From Lacihabitans soyangensis (GTDB taxonomy: Bacteria > Bacteroidota > Bacteroidia > Cytophagales > Spirosomataceae), in contig NZ_RJUF01000175.1 in the NCBI RefSeq assembly GCF_024343775.1, positions 1 through 64,000 of the forward strand: a DNA stretch of 64,000 nucleotides. Direction: 5' to 3'. The notes under the pieces are model-generated. The model saw only the letters and a program-made list of their open reading frames with translations. It had not been told where the DNA came from and did not search any database. Position numbers and translations under genes: made by a program. Every line of letters starts with the position of its first letter. The first letter of the stretch is position 1. This document shows positions 9,888 to 18,869 of the stretch, piece by piece.

Positions 9888-11384
9888 TTAATTAGGGATG
9901 TAATTTAGGTGTGTCAAATTCCGTGCCAAAAATTCGGAAGTGATTTTTGCGGATGATATCGCCAGCGGAATGCCACCTCCCGGGTGAACACTACCGCCTA
10001 CAAAAAATAGGTTCTGGATATCTTTTGAAAAATTGGGATGGCGAAGAAATGCAGCATATTTGTTATTGGAACTGTTACCATACAAAGCTCCCTGACTGCT
10101 CGATGTGTTTGTTTCTATTTTTACCGGATCAAGAATCCTTTCTGTTACAATGTGTGGTTCTAGGTCTACATGAAGAGTTCTTTTTACTTTTTCAAGAATC
10201 GCTTTTTTTGTCTTTTGTGTAATAGTTTCCCAGTTTTGCCCAGTATTTGAAGGTGCATTGATAAGAACAAACCAATTTTCAGAGCCCGCAGGAGCATCAG
10301 AGGCGATAATTTTACTGGTAATATTGATATAAATGGTGGGGTCGGTAAAAATATCTTTTTTCTCGAATTGATGTTCAAATTCTGTCTCATAGTTTTCACT
10401 AAATAAGATATTGTGTAGCCCCAACTCTTTAAATTCTCTATTGATTCCCCAATAAAATATCAGTCCTGAGCCGCTTTTTTCTTGGTTGAGGGTTTTCAAT
10501 GGAGGCTTTTGGTCAGGCATCAATTTAAGGTAGGTGGGGGTTACGTCCATGTTACTCACCACGGCATCAAAGTTTTTCACCGTTCCTTGGCTGGTTTTTA
10601 CAGCGGTTGCCAATTTATTCTCTACAATTATTCGCTCGACCTTGGTATTAAAATGAAATTTAACACCCAACTCAACAGCAAGCTTATGTAGAGCATCTGC
10701 TATATGGTACATCCCTTTTTCTGGCAAAAATGCCCCTATGTTATATTCCAAATGCGGAATAATGCTCATAGTGGCCGGTGTTTTATATGGACTTGAGCCG
10801 TTATAGGTAGCGTAGCGGTTAAACATCTGAACGGTCTTGGGATTAGAAAACGATTGTTTATTAAAGCCATGAAATGTCCCGAAAATACCCATTTTGAAAA
10901 TGTTCAGGTAACCACAGAAGGCATCTTTGCTGAGCCAAGTAGAAAGCTTGTGAAGACTTTTATGAATAAATAGCCCACTCAATATTTCATATTTAAATGC
11001 ACTATCATTAAGGTAATTAAGTATTCTTCCAGGCTTTTCTTTTAGTATTTGAGTTACCTTATTGTCGAAATCTTGGTTATCAGCCGAAACGGTCAGACGT
11101 GTTTGGTCTTCCCAAAAATATCGACAAACTTCATCTAGTTTTTGATAATTAAAATAGTCTTTAGGATTTTTGCCAGCGAGTTCGAAGAGTTCGTCAATGA
11201 GGCTGGGAAGTGTAAAAAGCGATGGGCCACCATCGAACCTAAATCCTTCAGAGTGGAATTCGTTAATTTTACCTCCGGGAGTGGCATTTGATTCAAAAAC
11301 TTCCACCTCATATTTCAAAATGGCGAGCCTTATGGCAACCGCCAAACCTCCCGGACCACAACCAATCACCGCTACTTTCTTCAT
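9888..11384 (-). CDS. crtI: Phytoene desaturase-type FAD oxidoreductase
   Basis: The 498-residue protein is a CrtI-family carotenoid desaturase. It carries the FAD-binding Rossmann motif VIGCGPGGLAVAIRLA at the extreme N-terminus and the family C-terminal signature FFVGGSVHPGGGIPLAI. The middle holds FDGGPSLFTLPSLIDELF, usual for CrtI enzymes. An upstream in-frame ATG at 11465 would add 27 charged residues before the Rossmann fold. The ATG at 11384 fits the family better and was chosen. No phytoene synthase, cyclase or hydroxylase gene lies nearby, so the exact substrate (phytoene, or a later carotenoid as in CrtD-like enzymes) is open. Confidence 0.85.
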   Translation of the reverse strand: MKKVAVIGCGPGGLAVAIRLAILKYEVEVFESNATPGGKINEFHSEGFRFDGGPSLFTLPSLIDELFELAGKNPKDYFNYQKLDEVCRYFWEDQTRLTVSADNQDFDNKVTQILKEKPGRILNYLNDSAFKYEILSGLFIHKSLHKLSTWLSKDAFCGYLNIFKMGIFGTFHGFNKQSFSNPKTVQMFNRYATYNGSSPYKTPATMSIIPHLEYNIGAFLPEKGMYHIADALHKLAVELGVKFHFNTKVERIIVENKLATAVKTSQGTVKNFDAVVSNMDVTPTYLKLMPDQKPPLKTLNQEKSGSGLIFYWGINREFKELGLHNILFSENYETEFEHQFEKKDIFTDPTIYINITSKIIASDAPAGSENWFVLINAPSNTGQNWETITQKTKKAILEKVKRTLHVDLEPHIVTERILDPVKIETNTSSSQGALYGNSSNNKYAAFLRHPNFSKDIQNLFFVGGSVHPGGGIPLAISSAKITSEFLARNLTHLNYIPN

Positions 11385-11563
11385 CAATTTGTCTACTTTT
11401 TTAGAAAACCAAAGATGGTCAACAATGTTTTTAGAATGGTTTTCTTTAATGATTTTTTTTAACAAAGTAACAAATAATGATGCTTGAGGTCAATTTTTAC
11501 AAAGTTTTTGGGTAAATTGCGAAATATTTAGATAAACCTTACAAAGAATTTTTTTCTTATCCC

Positions 11564-12727
11564 ATGGCCAAAATTTTAGTAATTGATGACGAAAAAACTA
11601 TCCGAGATGCTCTGAGAGACATTCTTGAATACGAAGGCTATGATGTAGACGAAGCTAAAGACGGTCAGGAAGGTCTAGACATGGTGCTGGCAAGCCTGTA
11701 CGATGTGGCTCTCTGCGACATAAAAATGCCCAAAATGGATGGTTTGGACGTTCTTCTAAAGGCAAAAGAAGAGGGTGTTATTACTCAGTTTGTGATGGTG
11801 TCGGCGTTTGGCAATGTCGAGAATGCCGTAGAAGCTACCAAAAGGGGAGCGTTTGACTTTATCACCAAGCCACCTGATTTGAATAGACTTTTGGTGACGG
11901 TTAGAAACGCCATAGAGAAAAGCAATGACGTAGAAGTTATAAAGACACTTAAGAAAAGGGTTTATAAACTTAACGAGATAGTTGGTGATTCGCCATTGAT
12001 CACCAAGGTGAAGGAAACCATAGATCGTGTAGCTCCTACAGAGGCAAGGATATTGGTAACTGGACCAAATGGTTCTGGTAAAGAGATGGTTGCGAAGCAG
12101 ATACATGAAAAAAGCAACAGACTTAAAAAGCCTTTGGTTGAGGTCAACTGTGCCGCCATTCCTTCTGAACTTATTGAAAGTGAGCTTTTTGGCCACGAAA
12201 AAGGGGCGTTTACCTCTGCCATCAAACAACGAATTGGTAAGTTTGAGCAAGCAGATAATGGTACTCTATTCTTGGACGAAATTGGTGACATGAGCCTTTC
12301 TGCTCAAGCGAAAGTGTTACGTGCTTTGCAGGAGCATAAAATTACGCGAGTTGGTGGCGAAAAGGAAATCAAGATAAACGTAAGGATTATAGCGGCGACA
12401 AACAAAGACCTTAAAAAGGAAATAGCTGAAGGAAACTTCCGTGAAGACCTTTACCATAGATTGAACGTAATTCCTATTTATGTACCGCCTTTGGCTGAGC
12501 GTAGGGACGATATTCCTTTGTTGGCGGATAAGTTTTTGGGAGATGTTGCTGAAGAATACGGCGATCAACCTAAGACATTTTCACCAGAAGCCATGGAATA
12601 TATGAAAAACCTCCCTTGGACTGGTAACGTTAGGGAGTTACGCAACGTGGTTGAGCGTTTGGTAATCATGTGCGATTCCCTGATAAGTGTGGATGAGGTT
12701 AAATTGTACGCTGGTTTAGGATTGTAA
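11564..12727 (+). CDS. Receiver-AAA+ response regulator (NtrC type) lacking a DNA-binding domain
   Basis: The 387-residue protein has a receiver domain (1-120) with acidic pocket D8/D9 and phosphoacceptor D52 in LCDIKMP. A sigma-54-type AAA+ domain follows: Walker A GPNGSGK at 167-173, Walker B LDE near 237-239, and an arginine-finger region EDLYHRLN. The loop that normally reads GAFTGA and contacts sigma-54 reads GAFTSA (214-219). The protein stops right after the AAA+ lid (NVRELRNVVERLVIMCDS), and no Fis-type helix-turn-helix follows. It may act on polymerase without binding a fixed enhancer. The cognate kinase is not in the window. A strong terminator follows. Confidence 0.88.
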   Translation: MAKILVIDDEKTIRDALRDILEYEGYDVDEAKDGQEGLDMVLASLYDVALCDIKMPKMDGLDVLLKAKEEGVITQFVMVSAFGNVENAVEATKRGAFDFITKPPDLNRLLVTVRNAIEKSNDVEVIKTLKKRVYKLNEIVGDSPLITKVKETIDRVAPTEARILVTGPNGSGKEMVAKQIHEKSNRLKKPLVEVNCAAIPSELIESELFGHEKGAFTSAIKQRIGKFEQADNGTLFLDEIGDMSLSAQAKVLRALQEHKITRVGGEKEIKINVRIIAATNKDLKKEIAEGNFREDLYHRLNVIPIYVPPLAERRDDIPLLADKFLGDVAEEYGDQPKTFSPEAMEYMKNLPWTGNVRELRNVVERLVIMCDSLISVDEVKLYAGLGL

Positions 12728-12749
12728 TTTTTGATCTTTAAGAATATGA

Positions 12750-12778
12750 AAAAAGAGTCGCTTGCGACTCTTTTTTTG
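12750..12778. terminator. Bidirectional intrinsic terminator
   Basis: Stem agagtcgc/gcgactct, flanked by A on the left and seven T on the right. It lies between the stop of the plus-strand regulator and the stop of the minus-strand glycosidase, so it can serve both converging genes. Confidence 0.88.
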
Positions 12779-12779
12779 C

Positions 12780-15287
12780 CTAATATTTTAGAAATATTGG
12801 ACCAAGAAGGCCGGAATTAACTGGTTTCCAGTTAGATGCATCGAAAGGTTTATATTGAATATCCACAATATTGATGTCGTAGAATTTCTTCCAGTTTACT
12901 TTGTTGATGTCCAAGTATTTTATCTGATTGGCAGATAGATTTCTTACCTTAATTTTTATTTCATTTTGAGTTTTTAGTATTCCTTCGGGTATTTCAAGAT
13001 TATAAGGTAAACTCCAAGCCGTGCCTATATTTATACCGTTAATCCATACTTCGGCGGTTTCACGAACATCGCCCAATTGGATTTGAGCTTGTTTGCCTAC
13101 CGCATTTTCAGGCAGAATAAAAGTTTTGTTATATTCTCCATAACCATTGTAAAAACTAGCTGCAGAATCTGCCAAAGTCCAGGATTTGAGCGTATTGAAA
13201 GTTTGAGGATTAGGTATTTTGGGTTTTCCTTCGGTAAAAACTAAGTTCCAGTTGGTACTCAAGTCCAAATTATTCGAATGACTTTTGATGGAATAAGGTT
13301 GGTTATTGTCTTTTTTGATGTTTGAGAAAAATAGAAATATGCTCTCTCCCGATTTTAATTCTAAGTTTACTTTTTTTGAGATTCCTGATTTTGGTGTTTT
13401 AATTTCGAACCAAGAATCGGTTTTGGGATTATATAAATAGGTGTATTTGTATTTGTTTTCGAAAGTCAATTCGCCCTTTTCAAATAACTGGTGTTGATTT
13501 GCAATGAAATATAAAAGGCCATCTTCGTAGTTTTTTCTTAAGTAATCCAATCCTTTTTCTTGAATGACCTCTCTCTTATCTGTCTGTGTTTTTAGTTTTG
13601 AAATAACCGATGTGCTTACGGTATTTTTAAGGCTGGCTAATTCCTTTTCGAAAGTTTTCTGATTTCTCTCTAAGTCCAAATATCCAGTAGTTTTCTGTGG
13701 TAAAGTTTGTTCGAAAATAGCTTTTATTCCCGTTGAATTTAACTTTTTAATCGCCTGCAATGTCTGAAGTGGCATGTATTCTACTTCTGGAATTATGATT
13801 GATTTATAATTTGACTTACTTAGTTTCTGTTCCGCCATTTGGGTTATTTGTAAATCTGATATAAAATCAAAATCGTATCCTGCTTTTTCCAAATCTTTCA
13901 AGAGTTGACGGTATTTATCATTGAAAATACCGTTCTTTTCTATGTTGTGCACATCCATCATATAAACTCCCTTCTTAGGTTTATGCCAAAGGTCTTGAAT
14001 GGGAAAGTACACCAAAACTTCATTGTCAGTCGTGCTTTTTTGGAGCAAATTCTGGCAGTTTTCTATGTATTTGTTGAGGAGCGGGAGTTCGTTCCAAAAG
14101 TGCGAGTTAAAATTGAAGTTGGTTGAGGCATAAAACATCCAACCTGGCCATGGGGCATCCAATGGCGTATAGTTGGCTCCATGATAGAAAACATGATTTA
14201 CTCCACCTAGAAATGACTCGTCAATGATGGGTTTAACTTGCGATAAACTCACTTTGAAATGATTCCCAAGCCAAGTGGCGGTTTCTGAACTCACCAGTTT
14301 TTTGCCAAAAATATTTGCTGGCGAAGAGGCCAGTTTGAGAACCATTTTGTTTGGTTTGCCAAATTGCTTTTCGCTGTATTCGGGGTCTTGTCTATAAAGC
14401 GGAATATCAAATGGTTTTGATCCAAAAAATTCGGTTTCAGGAATTGCATTGGCAGGGTATAAATCCAAAACATTGCCTGGAGAGCCATGCGATTCGTTTC
14501 GACTTAGTTTACCGTATTTTTTCGCAAAAGCAGCGTAAGGCTGTGTGAATTCCTCTAAAAGTAACTCTGAAATGGTCAATTGATAGTCAGAGTATATTTG
14601 TTTTTCTTCTTCTGTAAATGTCGTTTTGTTTTCGAAAATATTGAGATGTTCTCCTAGTTCATAGCCACGTTTGCTTTTAAATTTTTCGAAGAAATTCTCC
14701 GTCCAATCTGCTCCATAAACCTCGTAGGAATCATTATAAAATGCCCGAATACCGATATTGTTCTTTGCAAAAACGCTGTCGAATTTGGATAAGTAATGCT
14801 CTACATTGGCTTTGTCGAAGTGATCCAATACCAGGCCCTCAGCTCCAGGAGCAGCTCTTTTTACTTGTTGTTTGGTGATTTTTGGTTTTAGAATAGGAGC
14901 TCGGTCTGCTTCGTAAACTAACTCAAAAGTTTTAGCAGCATGCTCAGGTTTTATATCAATTCCGCCAAAAGGCCAGCCTGTGCCCAGCGTCATATCGATG
15001 CCTAAATTTAAATTCTGGGCTTCTTTTACGGTATATTCCAGCATTTCGAGCCATTTTGGGCTCAGAAAATGAATAAAATTCTGTTCTTCACCTTTTACGC
15101 CATAAATAGGAATAATGTGTAAACCGCCAAAACCTGCTTCTGCATATTTTTGAAGATTGGCTCTTAAGTCCGCCTTATTTACGGCACTTCCTTGCCACCA
15201 CCAATAAGCCCAAGGCTTGGCGGTATTTTGTGCAATGGTTTTTAGAGAGAATAGGTATAGGATTAAAACGAATTTACAGACTTTCAT
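12780..15287 (-). CDS. Secreted glycoside hydrolase, GH106/alpha-L-rhamnosidase-like
   Basis: The 835-residue protein has a signal peptide (cleavage near TIAQ, about residue 20). Its N-terminal block WAYWWWQGSAVNKADLRANLQKY, followed by GGLHIIPIYGVKG, matches the start of GH106-type alpha-L-rhamnosidase-like hydrolases. TLGTGWPFGG near 101-110 is another family mark. The C-terminal 130 residues resemble a galactose-binding jelly roll (VRETAEVWINGINIGTAWSLPYNLEIP). It probably trims plant or microbial glycans in the periplasm or outside. No SusC/SusD pair is nearby, so it is not in a typical polysaccharide locus. It is somewhat shorter than many GH106 members, and the sugar specificity is inference. 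Confidence 0.72.
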   Translation of the reverse strand: MKVCKFVLILYLFSLKTIAQNTAKPWAYWWWQGSAVNKADLRANLQKYAEAGFGGLHIIPIYGVKGEEQNFIHFLSPKWLEMLEYTVKEAQNLNLGIDMTLGTGWPFGGIDIKPEHAAKTFELVYEADRAPILKPKITKQQVKRAAPGAEGLVLDHFDKANVEHYLSKFDSVFAKNNIGIRAFYNDSYEVYGADWTENFFEKFKSKRGYELGEHLNIFENKTTFTEEEKQIYSDYQLTISELLLEEFTQPYAAFAKKYGKLSRNESHGSPGNVLDLYPANAIPETEFFGSKPFDIPLYRQDPEYSEKQFGKPNKMVLKLASSPANIFGKKLVSSETATWLGNHFKVSLSQVKPIIDESFLGGVNHVFYHGANYTPLDAPWPGWMFYASTNFNFNSHFWNELPLLNKYIENCQNLLQKSTTDNEVLVYFPIQDLWHKPKKGVYMMDVHNIEKNGIFNDKYRQLLKDLEKAGYDFDFISDLQITQMAEQKLSKSNYKSIIIPEVEYMPLQTLQAIKKLNSTGIKAIFEQTLPQKTTGYLDLERNQKTFEKELASLKNTVSTSVISKLKTQTDKREVIQEKGLDYLRKNYEDGLLYFIANQHQLFEKGELTFENKYKYTYLYNPKTDSWFEIKTPKSGISKKVNLELKSGESIFLFFSNIKKDNNQPYSIKSHSNNLDLSTNWNLVFTEGKPKIPNPQTFNTLKSWTLADSAASFYNGYGEYNKTFILPENAVGKQAQIQLGDVRETAEVWINGINIGTAWSLPYNLEIPEGILKTQNEIKIKVRNLSANQIKYLDINKVNWKKFYDINIVDIQYKPFDASNWKPVNSGLLGPIFLKY

Positions 15288-15369
15288 CAGCTTAAGTTGA
15301 TTGCAGTCGTAAATATAAAGAATGGATTTTTAATTACTGTTCTTTGGTGTCATGCTGTTGGGCTGTGTG

Positions 15370-15495
15370 CCGTGTTTATGGAACACGGATGACACGGATG
15401 TGACACGGATTTCTATTTTTTTTCAATGTTGAAATTATACTCAAACATTGCCAATAATGGTTAAAAGAAGTAATGTTCAGTATTCATCCGTGTCA
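15370..15495. repeat. Intergenic hairpin and inverted 'acacggat' repeats
   Basis: A perfect 7-bp hairpin (ccgtgtt/aacacgg, 15370-15388) runs into three direct copies of acacggat starting at 15383, 15392 and 15403. An inverted copy, atccgtgtc, lies at 15486-15494. The layout looks like a degenerate dispersed intergenic element of the kind seen in many Bacteroidota genomes. It lies between the glycosidase start and the purM stop; nothing else is seen in this 257-base gap. Confidence 0.6.
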
Positions 15496-15544
15496 AATCC
15501 CTCCAATCAGTGTTCTAATCAAATACTAGCTTAATCAAAACAAC

Positions 15545-16717
15545 TCAATACTCAAACACCCCAAAGTCACTAGAAATAGTCAATTTTTTAGTCTCTGAAG
15601 CCTCCACTCTCCCTACAATTTGGGCTGGAATACCGAAGCTTTCTGATATTTTGATGATTTCTTCGGCGTGTTCTGGCGAAAGGTAGACCTCAAGGCGGTG
15701 ACCCATGTTGAAGACTTTGTACATTTCAGACCAGGAAGTGCCAGATTGCTCTTGGATGAGTTTGAATAGTGGCGGAATAGGGAACAAGTTATCCTTTGTG
15801 ATATGTACATTGTCCACAAAATGAAGGACTTTGGTCTGTGCCCCGCCACTGCAATGCACCATGCCGTCAATTTTTCCTTTCAGTTTGGTAAGTATTTCTT
15901 TCACCACTGGTGCATAGGTACGAGTAGGAGAGAGTACCAGTTTTCCCACGTTCACCATCAAATTCTCAGAGATGGATATTTTATCTGTAAGGAGTTTAGA
16001 ACCACTGTAAACCAAGGAACTATGAATATCTTGGTCATAACTTTCAGGGTATCGTTCTGAATAGATATTGTCTAAAACATCATGACGAGCAGAGGTTAGG
16101 CCGTTGCTACCCATGCCTCCGTTGTATTCGGTTTCGTAAGATGCTTTTCCGTAAGACGCCAATCCAACGATAACATTTCCAGCCTTTATGTTGGCGTTGT
16201 CAATTACATCGGCTTTTTTCATGCGGGCAATAACGGTGGTATTGACGGTTATCGTTTTTACCAAATCTCCCACGTCTGCAGTCTCACCACCAGTGCTGTA
16301 AATTTCTACTCCATTTTCTCTGAGCATGGCCAAAACTTCCTCACTTCCATTGATTATTTCGGCAATTACTTCGCCAGGAATCTTGTTTTTGTTTCGGTCT
16401 ATTGACGACGACATCAATATTGGACCCGTAGCACCTACACAAAGCAGGTCATCCGTGTTCATGATGATAGAGTCTTGGGCAATGCCTTTCCAAACCGATA
16501 TGTCGCCTGTTTCTTTCCAATACAAATAGGCCAAAGAGGTTTTTGTACCTGCACCATCCGCATGCATGATGTTGCAATAGTCATCGTCTCCTCCCAAAAT
16601 ATCGGGTGAAATCTTACAAAAAGCTTTTGGGTAAAGGCCCTTGTCTAGTTTTTCGATGGCTTTGTGAACATCTTCTTTGGAGGCAGAAACGCCTCTTTGC
16701 ATATAACGGTCAGACAT
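15545..16717 (-). CDS. purM: Phosphoribosylformylglycinamidine cyclo-ligase (AIR synthase)
   Basis: This enzyme closes the imidazole ring in purine synthesis, converting FGAM to AIR with ATP in the cytoplasm. The 390-residue protein shows the PurM fold: HADGAGTKTSLAYLYWK near 52-68, the ATP-binding DSIIMNTDDLLCVGATGP near 82-99, STGGETADVGDLV near 140-152, and the C-terminal FNMGHRLEVYLSPEHAEEI. It is a little longer than the Escherichia coli enzyme, as is usual in Bacteroidota. The start ATG lies 60 bases after the wHTH gene stop, so it could be the last gene of the operon above it. No other purine gene is nearby. Confidence 0.92.
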   Translation of the reverse strand: MSDRYMQRGVSASKEDVHKAIEKLDKGLYPKAFCKISPDILGGDDDYCNIMHADGAGTKTSLAYLYWKETGDISVWKGIAQDSIIMNTDDLLCVGATGPILMSSSIDRNKNKIPGEVIAEIINGSEEVLAMLRENGVEIYSTGGETADVGDLVKTITVNTTVIARMKKADVIDNANIKAGNVIVGLASYGKASYETEYNGGMGSNGLTSARHDVLDNIYSERYPESYDQDIHSSLVYSGSKLLTDKISISENLMVNVGKLVLSPTRTYAPVVKEILTKLKGKIDGMVHCSGGAQTKVLHFVDNVHITKDNLFPIPPLFKLIQEQSGTSWSEMYKVFNMGHRLEVYLSPEHAEEIIKISESFGIPAQIVGRVEASETKKLTISSDFGVFEY

Positions 16718-16776
16718 AGTATAGAATTTGAGTGTGCAATTTACGGATTTTTGCGGTAATTATGGACTGCTACGCT

Positions 16777-17067
16777 CTAGGAGTTTTTGATAAATTGCTC
16801 CAAAACGCTCAAATGTTGTTCGAATGCCTTTCGCCCTTCGGCGGTTACAGAGTACAATGTGTTGGGCTTACGACCGATAAATTCTTTTTGAACTAAAAGA
16901 TAACCAGCTTCTTCTAAGGCTTTTACGTGTGTGGCGAGGTTGCCGTCGGTTAAGTTCAATAGTTCTTTGAGCGAATTAAAATTCACAGACTCATTGACCA
17001 TCAATACCGACATGATGCCCAAGCGAGCTTTGCTCTCAAAAGTTTTATTGAACTGTTCTAAAATCAT
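16777..17067 (-). CDS. Winged-helix transcriptional regulator
   Basis: The 96-residue protein is a compact winged helix-turn-helix of the MarR/PadR-like single-domain type: SKARLGIMSVLMVNE as the first helices, FNSLKELLNLTDGNLATHVKALEEAGYLLVQKEF as the recognition unit and wing, then a final helix. These regulators often control the membrane-protein gene beside them. Here the start overlaps the stop of that gene by 4 bases (ATGA), so the two are translationally coupled. The operator and signal are unknown. Confidence 0.82.
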   Translation of the reverse strand: MILEQFNKTFESKARLGIMSVLMVNESVNFNSLKELLNLTDGNLATHVKALEEAGYLLVQKEFIGRKPNTLYSVTAEGRKAFEQHLSVLEQFIKNS

Positions 17068-17687
17068 TTATCGTACTTAAAATACATCAATCCGCCATAT
17101 AAAATGTGTAAAAGGCCGAAGCCAATTACCCAAAACAAAAAGGTGTAACCTGTAAAAAATATACTCAACAGACCGAGTGCTATTTCGCACAAACCTAGCG
17201 AGAAAACATCTCTAACGGTATAGTTTGAGGCGAAAATCAAAGCCAATCCGTAAAATATTAAAGTAGATGAGGCGGCCATCCACATGTTGTTTTGCTGCAC
17301 CAAAGCCAGAGAATATATGGCTCCGGCTATCAAAGGAATGGTCAAATTTATCAATAATTTTTTAGATAGATTATTCCATACTTTCTCATTTGATCTTTTT
17401 GCTTTTCTAATGGTGAAATAAATCCCTCCAATCAAAGCACCCAGAAGTGTAAAAAGTGCTATTTTGAAAACGTAAAGTTTGAAGTCGCCTTCTAAATTGG
17501 CGGCATCGAGAATTCCTTGAGGGTTACTGTTGCCGGTGATTTCTACTTTTTTTGAATAAACCATAAAAGCTCCAACAAGTGCAATAATACCAGCAGAAAT
17601 ACCGGATAATCCACTCAATGACAAAAACTTAGACGATCGCTCCATGAGCGTTCTTATTTCTTTAAGGTTTTCGAGGTGCTCGTTCAT
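17064..17687 (-). CDS. Multi-pass membrane protein paired with the winged-helix regulator
   Basis: The 207-residue product has a short charged N-terminus (MNEHLENLKEIRTLMERSSKF) and about six hydrophobic segments, including SGLSGISAGIIALVGAFMVY, ALFTLLGALIGGIYF, LLINLTIPLIAGAIYSLALV and TGYTFLFWVIGFGLLHILYGG. It is an inner-membrane protein of unknown function. Similar membrane proteins are frequently encoded together with small winged-helix regulators in Bacteroidota. The stop overlaps the regulator start. Just 3 bases separate it from the dgkA stop, so the four genes from 18693 to 16777 look like one operon. Confidence 0.65.
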   Translation of the reverse strand: MNEHLENLKEIRTLMERSSKFLSLSGLSGISAGIIALVGAFMVYSKKVEITGNSNPQGILDAANLEGDFKLYVFKIALFTLLGALIGGIYFTIRKAKRSNEKVWNNLSKKLLINLTIPLIAGAIYSLALVQQNNMWMAASSTLIFYGLALIFASNYTVRDVFSLGLCEIALGLLSIFFTGYTFLFWVIGFGLLHILYGGLMYFKYDK

Positions 17688-17690
17688 CTC

Positions 17691-18044
17691 TTAAAATATT
17701 TTGGGTAAAAATATTATACATCCAACTACTGCGGCTGCAATGGCCAAAAACAAAACTCCAGCTGCTGCCATGTCTTTTACTTTGCCTATGAGCGGGTCTT
17801 GCTCGGTTTCAACTTTGTCGCAAAGTTTTTCTATGGCCGAATTAAACGCCTCGGCTGACCAAACCAAGGCCATCGCAAAAATGATGATGATCCATTCGTT
17901 TCGGTCAATATTGAGCCAATACCCTGCGAATATGACTAACAAAGTCGCTAGAAAATGAAACTGGGCATTGTTTTCAAACCTTACCAAATGTGCCATGCCT
18001 ACAAAGGCAAACTTAAAACTTCGAAGCATTTTTGATATTTTCAT
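17691..18044 (-). CDS. dgkA: Diacylglycerol/undecaprenol kinase
   Basis: The 117-residue inner-membrane kinase phosphorylates diacylglycerol or undecaprenol. The catalytic helix reads WSAEAFNSAIEKLCDKVE, matching the family EAxNxAIE motif, and is followed by GKVKDMAAAGVLF. Three transmembrane helices are visible (FLATLLVIFAGYWL, EWIIIIFAMALVW, AGVLFLAIAAAVVGCIIFL), and the length is the family norm. In Bacteroidota this family may recycle the undecaprenol carrier, which would link it to uppS elsewhere in the window (inference). Its start lies inside the end of the DUF1361 gene, a 32-base overlap in a different frame. Confidence 0.9.
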   Translation of the reverse strand: MKISKMLRSFKFAFVGMAHLVRFENNAQFHFLATLLVIFAGYWLNIDRNEWIIIIFAMALVWSAEAFNSAIEKLCDKVETEQDPLIGKVKDMAAAGVLFLAIAAAVVGCIIFLPKIF

Positions 18045-18693
18045 GCTTGAAAGATATTAAATTATAAAAAGACAAATATAAGCCAATCAGCACAATACTA
18101 AAAACCAAAGTAGTTTGTATGGCTAAAGGATTGCCAGTTTCTAAAACCGATTGTTTGATTAAGTGGGTTGGATTGGAGAATAAATCCCAGCTATTGAACC
18201 TTACGAATCGGCCAAGATATAGTCCAAAACCGCTCAAAATGGCACTACTGATGACGAGGAACCAGGCCACGGTATTCCCGAAAATCTTTTTGGATAAGAT
18301 TTGGAAATGATACATAGAATATAGACCAACAATAAGCCCGGTCAGTGCCGTTATAAAAATCCCCACAGCGTCAAACCACAGCAAATGTTTGGGTAAATGG
18401 CTCAAATGCATGAGGTCGGTTATGATGTAAGGTGAATTTGGGAAAAAGAGCAACCAAGTGGTCATAAGTGTTAGTATGGCCATTTTGATGCCCAGTTTCT
18501 GAAAACCATAATGGTCATGTAGTTTTTTCGCCAGAAAAATAAAAAGGATAGGAGTAATAGCCAAGAACAGGTTCCAAACTAGGAATAGACCCAAGAAAGT
18601 ACCTGTTTTATAAACTCTTATCATGAGTAATATGGAACATAAAGCAATCAGAATCAATACGCTGATGGTGGGTTTGCTTGGTTTTAAATTCAT
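18013..18693 (-). CDS. DUF1361 family membrane protein
   Basis: The product of about 226 residues has seven or so hydrophobic helices. The motif FFPNSPYIITDLMHLSHLP near 105-123 is characteristic of DUF1361 proteins, followed by FDAVGIFITALTGLIVGLYSMY and SGFGLYLGRFVRFNSWDLF. Function is unknown. I chose the ATG at 18693 (MNLKPSKP) over a TTG at 18726. Its 3' end overlaps dgkA by 32 bases, which suggests coupled expression. Confidence 0.75.
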   Translation of the reverse strand: MNLKPSKPTISVLILIALCSILLMIRVYKTGTFLGLFLVWNLFLAITPILFIFLAKKLHDHYGFQKLGIKMAILTLMTTWLLFFPNSPYIITDLMHLSHLPKHLLWFDAVGIFITALTGLIVGLYSMYHFQILSKKIFGNTVAWFLVISSAILSGFGLYLGRFVRFNSWDLFSNPTHLIKQSVLETGNPLAIQTTLVFSIVLIGLYLSFYNLISFKHENIKNASKF

Positions 18694-18841
18694 TTTGGAA
18701 TGTTTAAAAAGTACTTTGTTTTTCAAAGTAAACAGATAATTTTAGTTTTTCAAAATTTAATGTCTGATTTTTTTTAGAAAACAGTCTTTGCACTTGTTTT
18801 GCTTTTTAATCGCAAAGCATTAAATATTGCCCTAATGGGCG

Positions 18842-18849
18842 TATTTTTG
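18842..18849 (+). promoter_or_regulatory. Possible -7 box (TATTTTTG) for the thioesterase gene
   Basis: Fits the Bacteroidota TAnnTTTG consensus, with 20 bases between the box and the ATG at 18870. No convincing -33 box at the right distance. Confidence 0.35.
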
Positions 18850-18869
18850 TAAAAAAAAACAACAAACTA

